Assembly (NCBI GenBank): GCA_022819905.1
Contig: JAJEGJ010000081.1
Span: 1-64,000 of the forward strand
DNA from: Alphaproteobacteria bacterium
Lineage (GTDB): Bacteria > Pseudomonadota > Alphaproteobacteria > TMED109
Direction of reading: 5' to 3'
DNA: 64,000 nucleotides
Shown here: piece by piece, positions 1-8,258 of the stretch
Numbering within the stretch: position 1 is the stretch's first letter
Layout of the letters: each line of letters begins with the position of its first letter
The notes under the pieces: model-generated
What the model was told of the DNA's origin: nothing
What the model saw: only the letters and a program-made list of their open reading frames with translations
The model's database searches: none
Program-made: the position numbers and the translations under genes

Positions 1-64
1 GGCGCCCCCCCCCCGGCCCCCCCCCCCCGCCCCCGCTCCCACCCCCCCCCCCGGGGGGGGGGGG
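1..64. other. C/G homopolymer contig end
   Basis: Almost pure runs of C followed by a run of G, with only one t and one a. It joins directly onto the first codons of cas2. This looks like a low-quality assembly end rather than genomic sequence, so anything inferred from it, including the first codons of cas2, should be distrusted. Confidence 0.75.
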
Positions 65-403
65 GTGATAAAATCCAATCCTTGGGGATGGCGTTCAATG
101 TGGGTAATCGCGATGTTTGACTTGCCCACGGATACGCCGAAAGCACGCAGGGCTTATACCCGCTTTCGCAAAGACCTCCTCAAGGACGGCTTCACGATGA
201 TGCAGTACTCCGTGTACATCAGGCACTGCGGCTCTATCGAGAACGCCAAGGTTCATGCGGCACGCATGGGACACTGCGTACCCTCGGCGGGAGAGGTCCG
301 ATTCCTGACGATCACAGACAAGCAGTTCGGCCGGATCGAGACGTATGTCGGAAAAAACCGTCAAGCGCCGCCGAATCCGCCCGCCCAACTGGAGTTTTTT
401 TGA
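65..403 (+). CDS. cas2: CRISPR-associated endonuclease Cas2, type II-C
   Basis: Cas2 is the structural partner of Cas1 in the spacer-integration complex. The protein (up to 112 aa) has the ferredoxin-like Cas2 fold signature: a first strand MWVIAMFDLPTDT with the conserved Asp, then FRKDLLKDGFTMMQYSVYIR and ITDKQFG, which are typical of type II-C Cas2. The GTG at 65 is directly behind the homopolymer, so the true start may be lost; the ATG at 98 is the first internal start but would trim residues before the first strand. Cas1 and Cas9 would be expected upstream and are off the contig. A single repeat-like unit follows 50 bases after the stop. Confidence 0.9.
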   Translation: MIKSNPWGWRSMWVIAMFDLPTDTPKARRAYTRFRKDLLKDGFTMMQYSVYIRHCGSIENAKVHAARMGHCVPSAGEVRFLTITDKQFGRIETYVGKNRQAPPNPPAQLEFF

Positions 404-417
404 CCAGCGGGCGGGCG
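378..417. other. Strong hairpin across the cas2 stop codon
   Basis: CGCCCGCCC (378-386) pairs with GGGCGGGCG (409-417), and CTGG (389-392) pairs with CCAG (404-407). The loop of eleven bases holds a T7 run and the cas2 TGA. The T run sits in the loop rather than after the stem, so it is not a standard intrinsic terminator, but a role in ending or stabilising the cas transcript is possible. Confidence 0.5.
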
Positions 418-452
418 AATCCTCTCACGATTCAATGCCCTACATCGTGGGC

Positions 453-488
453 AGTGTAGCAAATCGAGAAACGGCCGCGATCCGCAGC
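453..488 (-). CRISPR. Single type II-C repeat-like unit
   Basis: Read on the minus strand, this 36-base stretch starts GCTGCGGATCGCGGCC and ends GATTTGCTACACT. The length is that of a type II-C repeat. The TGCTACACT end resembles the extended -10 promoter that II-C repeats carry at their 3' end, as in Neisseria. No second copy lies one repeat-plus-spacer length away on either side, so there is no array. It may be the last repeat of a collapsed array or the anti-repeat of a tracrRNA read on the plus strand. Confidence 0.5.
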
Positions 489-540
489 CGAGACCAAAGG
501 AGAGCAGCAGGGCCGATACCTTTTGGCATCGGAGATGCTT
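453..540 (+). ncRNA. Candidate tracrRNA (alternative reading of the repeat unit)
   Basis: If transcribed on the plus strand, the 36-base unit would act as an anti-repeat. It is followed 24 bases later by a hairpin, CCGATACC-TTTT-GGCATCGG (513-532), where a tracrRNA would carry its nexus or terminal stem. No promoter or T-tail terminator was found, and without the array's repeat sequence the pairing cannot be tested. Confidence 0.22.
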
Positions 541-600
541 GCGCAGTGGTGGTTGTGCGAACAGGATTGACAACCTCGGCGACCGCATAATCGGTCCAAT

Positions 601-3600
601 TTGGACTTTGCCGGTGTTGCTCACGACACAATCGATCGGACCTGGCACTCTTCCGGGTGCCCGTTCCGTGATGCCACGACGCTTTACCCAACTGCGATAT
701 CCGATGTGAACGAGATCGCGGTTACGCGTGTGGAGCCGGGAGAAACGCTGTCGGAGATCGCGGCTCGGCACGGTGTGAGCGTTGAGGAATTGCAGCGCTG
801 GAACGGTATTGACAATCCCGACTTGGTCCAAATCGGACAGCGGATAGTGATGTACCGGGAACCGGACGCGCCCGACTTGTCCGCCTCGGAGGGTGTTTCT
901 TCCCAGCCGGCGCCTTGGACTCATTTGGCAGACGGCTCTTGGAATGCATGGCTCGGGGGCCTTGTCATTGCTGCGTTGCTGGCGTTTCTGCTCCTTCGCA
1001 AGCGCGGAGTCGCAAAGCATGCCTCTGGCAACTCCTTGCGAATGTCCTCATCCGACCGCTTGGTCCTCGCCGAACGCACCGGCTTTCCGTCGTTCCTGTT
1101 CGCCTTCATGCGGCCGTGGCACGCAAGGGCGGCCACGGTAACTACCGATTTCGTGACGTTTCGCTCCGTGTTTGGCTCCGTACAAGTTCCGCTGGGCGAT
1201 GTGACGGGGGTCGATACTCGAATCGGCCGTCGCCTCGCGAGCTTGAGAATTCATCACGGCGCCGGAACAACCGCGATTTCAGGTTTGCCCCCGAAAGACG
1301 CACAGGCACTTGCCGACAAATTGGAAGCCGCAAGCGTAGCCTGGTGGCGACTCGCGCTGGCCCCGCAGATCGAATCGCTCCGCACGATACACGACCGCCT
1401 GACGGAACTCGCCACGTCACCGAAATACGTCCATGTCGAGGCGATTCGAGACCTCGCGAACGATGCTCAAACGGCCCCCGGAGGGTTCATCGGCAGGTGG
1501 CCGGATTACCTGTCCGACACGCGGGAAATCCGGATGCTGAGAGATGTCCTCCTGTTTCTGGAATCCCAGAATGACTTCCGCGCCCGGGCGAACGAGCATT
1601 TTGTCGGGAACGAGCTCGTTCGCTCGCGCGCGTTGTTCGACACGATCGAAGCCCGGCCGCTCACCGACGAGCAGCGCAGGGCGGTGGTTCTCGACGATCG
1701 CCGCAATCTGGTCGTGGCCGCCGCCGGCAGCGGCAAGACTTCGGTCATCGTGGCCAAGGCCGGATGGCTGATTCGCAGAGGCTACCGGCGCCCGTCCGAG
1801 CTCCTGCTGCTGGCCTTCGCACGCGACGCCCGCGACGAGATGTGGGAACGCATCCGAAAGCGCCTCGGTGCTGACACAGCGCGTGCCGCGACGGTTTCCA
1901 CCTTCCACGGTCTGGGCATGGCGATCATCGGCGAGGCCGAGGGCAAGCGCCCCGCACTCGCCGCGGCGGCCGAGACGGACCGGGCGCTGTTCGATCTGCT
2001 CAAGGGAATCCTGGCCGACTTGCTCGCCGACAGCGAATTCTCGACCACCGTGCGGGAGTGGTTCCAGGACCGGTTCGCGCCCTACAGGAACGAGCACGAA
2101 TTCAAGAACTGGGGCCAGTACCACGACTACATCCGCAAATTCGACATCCGGTCGCTGAAAGGCGAGACCGTCCGCAGTTTCGAGGAATGCGAGATCGCCA
2201 ACTTCCTCCATCTCAACGATGTCGCCTATGAATACGAGGCCGCGTACGAGTACGACACCGCGACGTCACAGAAGCGCCAGTACTATCCCGACTTCCATCT
2301 CCCGGAACACGGCATCTACATCGAGCACTTCGGCATCGATGCCGAGGGCAAGACCGCGCCGTTCGTCGATGCCGAGAAGTACCGCAGGGAAATGGACTGG
2401 AAGCGCCGGCTTCACGCCGAACGCGGCACCGTGCTCATCGAGACCTTCAGCCACGAGCACGCCGAAGGCAGACTGCTACGCAACCTGGAGAAAAAACTGG
2501 CCGCTCACGGCGTCGCGCTCTCGCCGATCTCTCGGGACGAGGTGTTTGCCGTACTCCAGGAGCAGGGCAGGGTCGATCCGTTCACCCATCTGCTCGCGAC
2601 GTTTCTACAGCACTTCAAGGGCGCGCAGTTGTCGTTCGACGAAATCGCCGACCGTGCAGCCCGCGCGGCGGACCCAGGCCGGTCCGAAGCTTTCCTGCGC
2701 CTGTTCCGACCGATCTACGAGCGCTATCAGGAAACGCTGGCGGAATCCGGTGCCGTCGACTTCCACGACATGATCAACCGGGCCACCGACCTGGTCGAGT
2801 CTGGCCGCTACCTCAGCTCGTTCGGCTACATCCTCGTCGACGAATTCCAGGACATCTCACCCTCGCGCGCGAGGCTTCTGAAGGCACTGCTCGACGCCGC
2901 GCCCGGTACGCAGCTCTTTGCCGTCGGCGACGACTGGCAGGCGATTTACCGGTTCGGCGGTTCGGATATCGCGATCATGCGCGAATTCGAGTCGCGTTTC
3001 GGGGAATACCGGCGCATCGACCTGGAGACCATGTTCCGCACCTGCAACCGAATCGCCTCCGTCGCCACCGAGTTCGTGTTGCGCAATCCCGCACAGATCC
3101 GAAAGAACATTCGTCCCTTGCATGAGGCCGACGGTCCGGCTGTACATCTCGGCCTGCCCGGAGAGGAAGACGTTTCCTTGCTCGGGGAGGCGCTTGACCG
3201 GATCGCCGGTCACGCCGCGGGGCACAACGGCGCATCCTCCGTCCTGCTGTTGGGCAGGTACCGCCACAACAAGCCGCGCAACTTGAGCCACCTCGCCCGG
3301 CGCTACCCGCGCCTTCGATTCACCTACATGACCGTGCACCGCTCGAAAGGACTGGAGGCCGACTACGCCGTGATCCTCGGCCTGTGCACCGGCAAACACG
3401 GCTTCCCCGCCGAGATCACCGACGATCCTTTGCTCGATCTGGTCCTTGCGGTACCGGAGAGCCATCCGAATGCGGAGGAACGGCGGCTGCTATATGTCGC
3501 CATGACCCGCGCCCGCCGGCAGGTGTATCTGCTCGCCGACGGCGGCCCGCCATCGCCGTTCGTGCGCGAATTGATGCACGGCGGATACGACACCGCCGTA

Positions 3601-3939
3601 TTCGGACGCCTGCCCGAACGCGACGCGCCTTGCCCGCAATGCAAGGAGGGGCGCCTGGAGCGCCGCGAAAACCGTCGCGGCGGCGGCACTTTCTACGGTT
3701 GTTCGAACTGGCCGTACTGCACGTTCACGGCACGTCCCTGTCCGCATTGCGGAATCGGGCTGCCGGTCAGGAAGGGCGACACGCACTCGTGCCGTGACTG
3801 CCATAAAACGCTGGAGTCCTGTCCCGACTGTACGGGCTGGCTGGAAGCCAAGATGGGGCCCTACGGCCGTTTCGTGGGCTGCTCGAATTACCCGGACTGC
3901 GATTACACCCGAAACCTGCAGCGTCCCGGAGCCCGGTAG
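601..3939 (+). CDS. LysM/membrane-anchored UvrD-like (helicase IV-type) helicase with nuclease insertion and zinc ribbons
   Basis: Predicted SF1 ATP-dependent DNA helicase. Order of parts, numbered from the TTG at 601: a LysM-like segment (about residues 40-85, VEPGETLSEIAARHGVSVEE); a hydrophobic membrane segment (about 113-135); a helicase IV-like N-terminal region; Walker A AAGSGKT with Lys379; a PD-(D/E)XK-like insertion (Asp564 in YYPDF, Glu575 in IEHFG); Walker B VDEFQD (Asp747); UvrD C-terminal motifs (VHRSKGLEADY, LLYVAMTRARR). It ends with at least two topoisomerase-type Cys4 zinc ribbons (from about 1011 and 1074). The start is uncertain: the GTG at 706 (VNEIAVTRVEPGE) would also keep the whole LysM. 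The N-terminal LysM plus membrane segment is the odd part. It stands alone on the plus strand between cas2 and the conjugation genes. Confidence 0.85.
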   Translation: MDFAGVAHDTIDRTWHSSGCPFRDATTLYPTAISDVNEIAVTRVEPGETLSEIAARHGVSVEELQRWNGIDNPDLVQIGQRIVMYREPDAPDLSASEGVSSQPAPWTHLADGSWNAWLGGLVIAALLAFLLLRKRGVAKHASGNSLRMSSSDRLVLAERTGFPSFLFAFMRPWHARAATVTTDFVTFRSVFGSVQVPLGDVTGVDTRIGRRLASLRIHHGAGTTAISGLPPKDAQALADKLEAASVAWWRLALAPQIESLRTIHDRLTELATSPKYVHVEAIRDLANDAQTAPGGFIGRWPDYLSDTREIRMLRDVLLFLESQNDFRARANEHFVGNELVRSRALFDTIEARPLTDEQRRAVVLDDRRNLVVAAAGSGKTSVIVAKAGWLIRRGYRRPSELLLLAFARDARDEMWERIRKRLGADTARAATVSTFHGLGMAIIGEAEGKRPALAAAAETDRALFDLLKGILADLLADSEFSTTVREWFQDRFAPYRNEHEFKNWGQYHDYIRKFDIRSLKGETVRSFEECEIANFLHLNDVAYEYEAAYEYDTATSQKRQYYPDFHLPEHGIYIEHFGIDAEGKTAPFVDAEKYRREMDWKRRLHAERGTVLIETFSHEHAEGRLLRNLEKKLAAHGVALSPISRDEVFAVLQEQGRVDPFTHLLATFLQHFKGAQLSFDEIADRAARAADPGRSEAFLRLFRPIYERYQETLAESGAVDFHDMINRATDLVESGRYLSSFGYILVDEFQDISPSRARLLKALLDAAPGTQLFAVGDDWQAIYRFGGSDIAIMREFESRFGEYRRIDLETMFRTCNRIASVATEFVLRNPAQIRKNIRPLHEADGPAVHLGLPGEEDVSLLGEALDRIAGHAAGHNGASSVLLLGRYRHNKPRNLSHLARRYPRLRFTYMTVHRSKGLEADYAVILGLCTGKHGFPAEITDDPLLDLVLAVPESHPNAEERRLLYVAMTRARRQVYLLADGGPPSPFVRELMHGGYDTAVFGRLPERDAPCPQCKEGRLERRENRRGGGTFYGCSNWPYCTFTARPCPHCGIGLPVRKGDTHSCRDCHKTLESCPDCTGWLEAKMGPYGRFVGCSNYPDCDYTRNLQRPGAR

Positions 3940-3988
3940 GGGCTACAGGACGGATCTCGTTGTCGCCACTTGGTGTTTGCCGCCGCGC

Positions 3989-4342
3989 TCATACCGAAGC
4001 GTCGTTCTGAACCTTTTGCTGCAAGTCCCGTGCGTCGGCGAGTATCGCCTCAAGCGCCTCCTGCTCGCCCGCTTCGAACATTTCGCCGCGCAATTTCGAC
4101 GCCAGCAGGTAGGTTCCGCGAAAGGTCCGTTCGATGAGCGGGGCGAGCCGGGCGACCGAGGCACCCCCGTCGGCCATCGCGGACAGCGTCGCAAAACGGA
4201 CGTATTCGGCGGGCGCGAGCCCGCGCGCCTCCGCAAAGCCCTCGATGCGCTTCCATTCGGAGTCGAAGAACCGGATAGTGTGCGGCGACCGCTTGCCCTC
4301 CATGGTGTTCGCTTCGGCTGATTGGGTTCGATTCCTGTTCAT
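3989..4342 (-). CDS. Ribbon-helix-helix-like relaxosome accessory protein (TraY/MobC-like)
   Basis: A 117-residue protein starting MNRNRTQSAEANTMEGKR. The start is set by a good ribosome site (AAGGAGCAACGAA just before the ATG). SPHTIRFFDSEWKRIEGFAEARGLA... is the strand-helix-helix pattern of small DNA-binding proteins that help relaxases at oriT, and the C-terminal half is helical. It lies 168 bases downstream of traI on the same strand, which supports a role in oriT recognition. The name is by context and pattern; the exact family is not certain. Confidence 0.65.
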   Translation of the reverse strand: MNRNRTQSAEANTMEGKRSPHTIRFFDSEWKRIEGFAEARGLAPAEYVRFATLSAMADGGASVARLAPLIERTFRGTYLLASKLRGEMFEAGEQEALEAILADARDLQQKVQNDASV

Positions 4343-4510
4343 TTCGTTGCTCCTTCGGTTTCGCTTTCGATTCTGTAAAGGCCCGCCTAGTGCAGCCGGT
4401 AGGGTCGATTTGCGGTCCGACCCGGGCGGAAGCCATATCGACGTAACGCCCGGCCCGTGAGGCCGCAGGATTGCGGCGCGCGCCGATGCCATGCGATCTC
4501 CACCGGCCCG

Positions 4511-7477
4511 CTACAACCCCAATTCCATGTCGGGACCCTTGCCGCGAGCCGGCGGCGCCGCCCTGCCTGGCGAGACCTCGACCTCGCTCCCTTTGCCCGG
4601 CGGGGACGGTGCAGCGCTCCCCCGCTCAGGCCGTTCGATGTCGACCGACTCTTCGATGACCTTTTCGTGGTGGGGTTGGACGGTCTCGCCGATCCCTTCG
4701 AGCGCAGAGATGCGCTCACCCGTCACCGCCTCAAGCCTCTCCTTCAACGCGTTTGCGTCATCGGTGACCAGTTCCGCCCGATCCCGGGCGCGCGAGATCT
4801 CAACGTAGAACGACTTGGCCGTCGTGAGGTGGGGATGGTTGGCTTCCATCGCTGCGATCACGTTGTCGACCGTGCGTCCTTGGAACGCGTGCACGGTCGA
4901 GGCCCAGGCGTGGTCGAGATGCCGGAGCTGTGCATCCCCTTTGCCGAGGTCGAGCCTGCGACCATCCTCCAGGCGGAACGACACCTGATCTTTCCCCACC
5001 GCCGTTACCTCCGCGACCCCGCTGTTCACGACCCCGAGGCCCGCATCGTTGCGCGTCCAGCGGATACGATCTCCGGCGCGAAGCTCGATAGTCTCGGCCC
5101 GGTAGACTTCCGTGCCGCCCCTGCGCCCGCCGATGTGCGATGGTTTCCAGTCCACGACCGAACCGTTCGGACCTTCCAATTGAACGGTCCTCTCCCGGTG
5201 GTCGACACCGACGACGCGGCGTTCGTCGCCCTTCTCTACGCCGAGCCGCTTGTACGGGCGGTGAAAGGCGACCACGTCGCCGGGCGCATAGTTCGCCGCC
5301 AGCGCCTTCTCCGCCTTGGTATAGCCCTTCGACACGAGCCGCTCGGTCGCCAGTGCGGGACCGGCGATTCGGCCTTCTCGGGCAAGGCGCTCGCGGATGT
5401 GCGCGTTGATCCCCTCGCGCAGCTCGTGGCTCGGCGCCATGACGCCCGTGCGCTCTCTCCCGTCGGGCGACAGCCGGAGCCAGCGCGCCGCGACCGCGCC
5501 TGCGATGTTGTCGGGTTTCACCTCCGCGACGTTGCCGCCGAGTTTCCCGAACGCCTTTTCGATCTCGCCGCTGAGGCTCGCCATGACAGCCGCTTTCAGG
5601 TCGGGATCCCGCTGGCGCATGATCTCGTCCATGACTGCGGTCTTCATGCCCGCCTGCTGCAACTGCGCGAACGGCTTGCCGGCATCGACGGCATCCAGTT
5701 GTTTGGAATCGCCCACCAGCACCAGCTTCGGAATGCGGATTTCGCTCGCGATCCGCAGCAGGTTGCGGGCCTGCGCGGTGGAGGCCAGCGAGCCCTCGTC
5801 GACCACCAGCACGGTATTCGCGAACGCGGCGCGCATCTCCCGCGCCCCCTTTCGTGTGAGCCGGCCCTCCGCAACCCCCGCGTTCCTCGCAAGGAAGCGC
5901 TGCAGGGTCTCCGACTCGATGCCCGATTCCGCCGCCAGCGTTTGCGCCGCGGAGGCCGACGGGGCGAGTCCCACCATGCGCCAGCCCTTTTTCTCCGCGA
6001 GAGCGCGGGCGCGGTTCAGCATCCGCGTCTTGCCGGTGCCGGCGTAACCCTGAACACCGACCGTGCGGTCCTTCTCCGACAGGAGCAACTTCACCGCCTG
6101 CCTCTGTCCGGCCGTGAGCGGCCCCTTTCTCAGGTGGCGGTCGACCATCCAGCCGCGCATTGACGCCTTGCCCCGGCCCGCCCCGGTTCGCATCAGGGAG
6201 ATCGTCTCGCGTTCCTGCGCCACGGCCGTGTCGGTGGTGAGTCCGCCGCCGCCTTCCAGCGCCGGCGCAGGATGTACCCGGCCCTCGCGAACGAGACCGC
6301 CAACGGTCCGCTCGATCTCGCCGACGGAAGCCGCGCCGGGGTTGAACGCCAGGGCGGCGGAGAGCAGTTCGTTATTCGAGAACACGGCATCGCGTTCGGA
6401 CAGATGAGCGAGCGCCCACTTCACCGCTTCGCGGGCAGGTTCCGCCCGTGCGGCATGATCGAACAGACCGCCCTGACGCACGGCCTCGGATGGTCCCTCC
6501 CCATCCACCTGTCGTTCCCGGTCGAGTTCGTTCTGCTCGATCACCGAACACCGCTCCATTGCCGAGGCGACCAGCGCCTTGGCATCGAAGCCGAGATCGG
6601 ACGCCTGCTTTTGCCAGGTGTCTCTCAGCGCCGACTTGTCGACATCGCGCTTGTGCGCGCGCGTCATCAGCGCTGCCCGTCCGGCGAGATGCGGGTTCCG
6701 CGCGGTCGCGCCCAGCCCCCGCGCCTCCATCGCCGCCTCGATTTCGGCCCGGCGCATCGAAAACGCCTCGACGGTCTCCCGGGACACGCCCGCGATCTCG
6801 AACCGCCCGTCGGCGTGGGTCTTCTCTATGGAGTAGCCGAGTTCCCTGAGTTCCCCCGCGAGTTCGCTCCGGTACATGGCGCCCAGGAGCATCTTGGAGG
6901 CGTAGAGCGATTCGTTGGCCATCGTCCGCCACTTGCCGTCCCCGCCCTTGAGCATGTTGGCGATCACCGAATGGGTGTGCAGCGCCGGATCGAGGTTCCT
7001 GGAGGTGTCATGGCGGAACGTGGAGATCACCGCTTTCTGATCGCCCGCGCGGACCATCCGGCCGGTCGCCGGGTCCTGCATCCGGGTCTCGGCGGCGTTT
7101 CTCTCGAACCAGCCGAGCGCCCGAATCACGGCCCGGTCGTGGGCCTCGACGATGCGCCTGTCGCCGCCGACCAGCGCGGCCAGGGAGACGGATTTCGGCG
7201 CGGAGAAGGTCAGGTCGCGACCGGGACGGTGGTGAATCTCCCCGTCCTTGCCGCGCTTGCCGAGCCGGCGCCCGGAACCGTCGGGGACGGCGCCTTCGAG
7301 CACCGCCTTGAAGATGTCGGGATCGACCGGACCTTCAAGCCCCAGTTCGGCCGCGCCCCGGCCCGCCCAGGCGCTCCCGGCGCGATGCTCGGGATCGTCC
7401 CTGGCGTAGTAGCCGTCCCTCTCATAGTAGCTCGCGCCTTGGGATGGGCTTGCCACCGCGCCGATCGACGCGACCAT
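4511..7477 (-). CDS. traI: MobF conjugative relaxase-helicase TraI/TrwC
   Basis: Nicks oriT, stays bound to the 5' end and unwinds the strand to be transferred. The 988-residue protein has the TrwC relaxase domain first: tyrosines 17/18 and 23/24 in ASYYERDGYY, the DLTFSAPKSVS motif (88-98), and the metal-binding histidine triad His156, His167, His169 (LDPALHTHS). The RecD-like helicase follows with Walker A GYAGTGKT (Lys483) and DEGS. It is shorter than F TraI (~1,750 aa), lacking the second helicase-like region, and closer to TrwC. GGAG lies 12 bases before the ATG. The RHH protein is downstream; the coupling protein traD is 9.6 kb away, separated by the cargo block. Confidence 0.95.
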   Translation of the reverse strand: MVASIGAVASPSQGASYYERDGYYARDDPEHRAGSAWAGRGAAELGLEGPVDPDIFKAVLEGAVPDGSGRRLGKRGKDGEIHHRPGRDLTFSAPKSVSLAALVGGDRRIVEAHDRAVIRALGWFERNAAETRMQDPATGRMVRAGDQKAVISTFRHDTSRNLDPALHTHSVIANMLKGGDGKWRTMANESLYASKMLLGAMYRSELAGELRELGYSIEKTHADGRFEIAGVSRETVEAFSMRRAEIEAAMEARGLGATARNPHLAGRAALMTRAHKRDVDKSALRDTWQKQASDLGFDAKALVASAMERCSVIEQNELDRERQVDGEGPSEAVRQGGLFDHAARAEPAREAVKWALAHLSERDAVFSNNELLSAALAFNPGAASVGEIERTVGGLVREGRVHPAPALEGGGGLTTDTAVAQERETISLMRTGAGRGKASMRGWMVDRHLRKGPLTAGQRQAVKLLLSEKDRTVGVQGYAGTGKTRMLNRARALAEKKGWRMVGLAPSASAAQTLAAESGIESETLQRFLARNAGVAEGRLTRKGAREMRAAFANTVLVVDEGSLASTAQARNLLRIASEIRIPKLVLVGDSKQLDAVDAGKPFAQLQQAGMKTAVMDEIMRQRDPDLKAAVMASLSGEIEKAFGKLGGNVAEVKPDNIAGAVAARWLRLSPDGRERTGVMAPSHELREGINAHIRERLAREGRIAGPALATERLVSKGYTKAEKALAANYAPGDVVAFHRPYKRLGVEKGDERRVVGVDHRERTVQLEGPNGSVVDWKPSHIGGRRGGTEVYRAETIELRAGDRIRWTRNDAGLGVVNSGVAEVTAVGKDQVSFRLEDGRRLDLGKGDAQLRHLDHAWASTVHAFQGRTVDNVIAAMEANHPHLTTAKSFYVEISRARDRAELVTDDANALKERLEAVTGERISALEGIGETVQPHHEKVIEESVDIERPERGSAAPSPPGKGSEVEVSPGRAAPPARGKGPDMELGL

Positions 7478-8003
7478 CAGAACCCGGCTCCGCCGTCGTC
7501 CGGTTCCGGGCGCTTGGGCGGCCTTTCACCAATCAGGCCGCCGTTGCGGCCACTCGCCGACCTGCTCGACGATCCGGCGGCTGGAGTCCTTACCGAGACT
7601 GTAGAAAATGCGCACATCCGCCAAGGATAGGCGCGGAACAAGGTTCTGAAACGGGTCTCGGTTTTGGATTTCCTATGGTTATCAGACAGTTACGCGCCAG
7701 TGTGCGCGTATCCGCGCTGGGCTGTGAACGACAGGTTCGATGGATCCGTTGGCGAGGGAAGCCGGTTACGCGCATCCTGCGCGAGATCGAGAGAAGATGC
7801 GTGCCCCTGTGTGCAACGGACTGCGCCCCGACCGTTGAGAGACCTAAGAATCGGGCCGGGGGTCCGACGATCTTCCAAGCCACGCTCGCGGTCACAATTT
7901 CGCACCGATGAGGAAGCAGCGCGGGAACCGATCCACTATACTTGCTTGCATTGCAAGCAACCGATGGTTCGGACATGTCCCGCACCGTCAGGAGGAACGA
8001 CCG
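7478..8003. other. Intergenic region between traI and fitA; candidate oriT
   Basis: A 526-base stretch with no convincing gene. It holds a perfect 7-bp inverted repeat, TACGCGC (7691-7697) and GCGCGTA (7704-7710) with a 6-base loop. A second, GCGCA-TCC-TGCGC, lies at 7770-7782, and the fitAB operator is at 7942-7960. Position upstream of a MobF relaxase gene and the inverted repeats are what an oriT would show, but I cannot recognise a nic site. Confidence 0.3.
7942..7960. promoter_or_regulatory. Palindromic operator of the FitAB pair
   Basis: TTGCTTGCA-T-TGCAAGCAA is a perfect 9-bp inverted repeat with a one-base centre, 43 bases before the antitoxin ATG. A TATACT -10-like box overlaps its left edge (7937-7942). 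RHH antitoxins of this type bind such palindromes to repress their own operon, so this is the probable autoregulatory site. Confidence 0.7.
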
Positions 8004-8249
8004 ATGGCCAATATCACGATCCGAAACCTCGACGAAGACGTGAAGACCCAGCTTCGCGTGCGCGCCGCCGAGCATCGCCGGTCCATGGAGGAAGAAGTCC
8101 GCATCATCCTGCGCGATGCCGTGAACGGCGGGCGAACCGGTCCCCGGGATCTGGCGAAGTTCACCCGCGAGTGCTTCGCGCCCCTTGGCGGCGTCGAACT
8201 CGAACTTCCCCCGCGTGGCCCGATGCGCGAGCCGCCGGATTTCTCCTGA
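8004..8249 (+). CDS. fitA: FitA/VapB-type ribbon-helix-helix antitoxin
   Basis: An 81-residue protein beginning MANITIRNLDEDVKTQLRVR, the typical FitA/StbC RHH strand and helix, followed by a C-terminal tail ending PRGPMREPPDFS that would bind the toxin. The start is fixed by AGGAGGAACGACC before the ATG. The toxin gene follows after 9 bases. A 19-bp palindrome upstream probably serves autoregulation. It is the first gene of the plus-strand cargo block inside the minus-strand conjugation module, where it would help retain the element. Confidence 0.9.
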   Translation: MANITIRNLDEDVKTQLRVRAAEHRRSMEEEVRIILRDAVNGGRTGPRDLAKFTRECFAPLGGVELELPPRGPMREPPDFS

Positions 8250-8258
8250 GGAGCCGGC

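Noticed and set aside
404-600. CRISPR array after cas2
   Set aside because: Only one repeat-like unit; no regular spacing.
4402-4423. GGGTCG/CGACCC inverted repeat between traI and the RHH gene as terminator or oriT
   Set aside because: 6-bp stem with no T-tail and no recognisable nic site; too weak to call.
4457-6163. Long plus-strand frame opposite traI
   Set aside because: Shadow of a high-GC gene; traI motifs are unambiguous.
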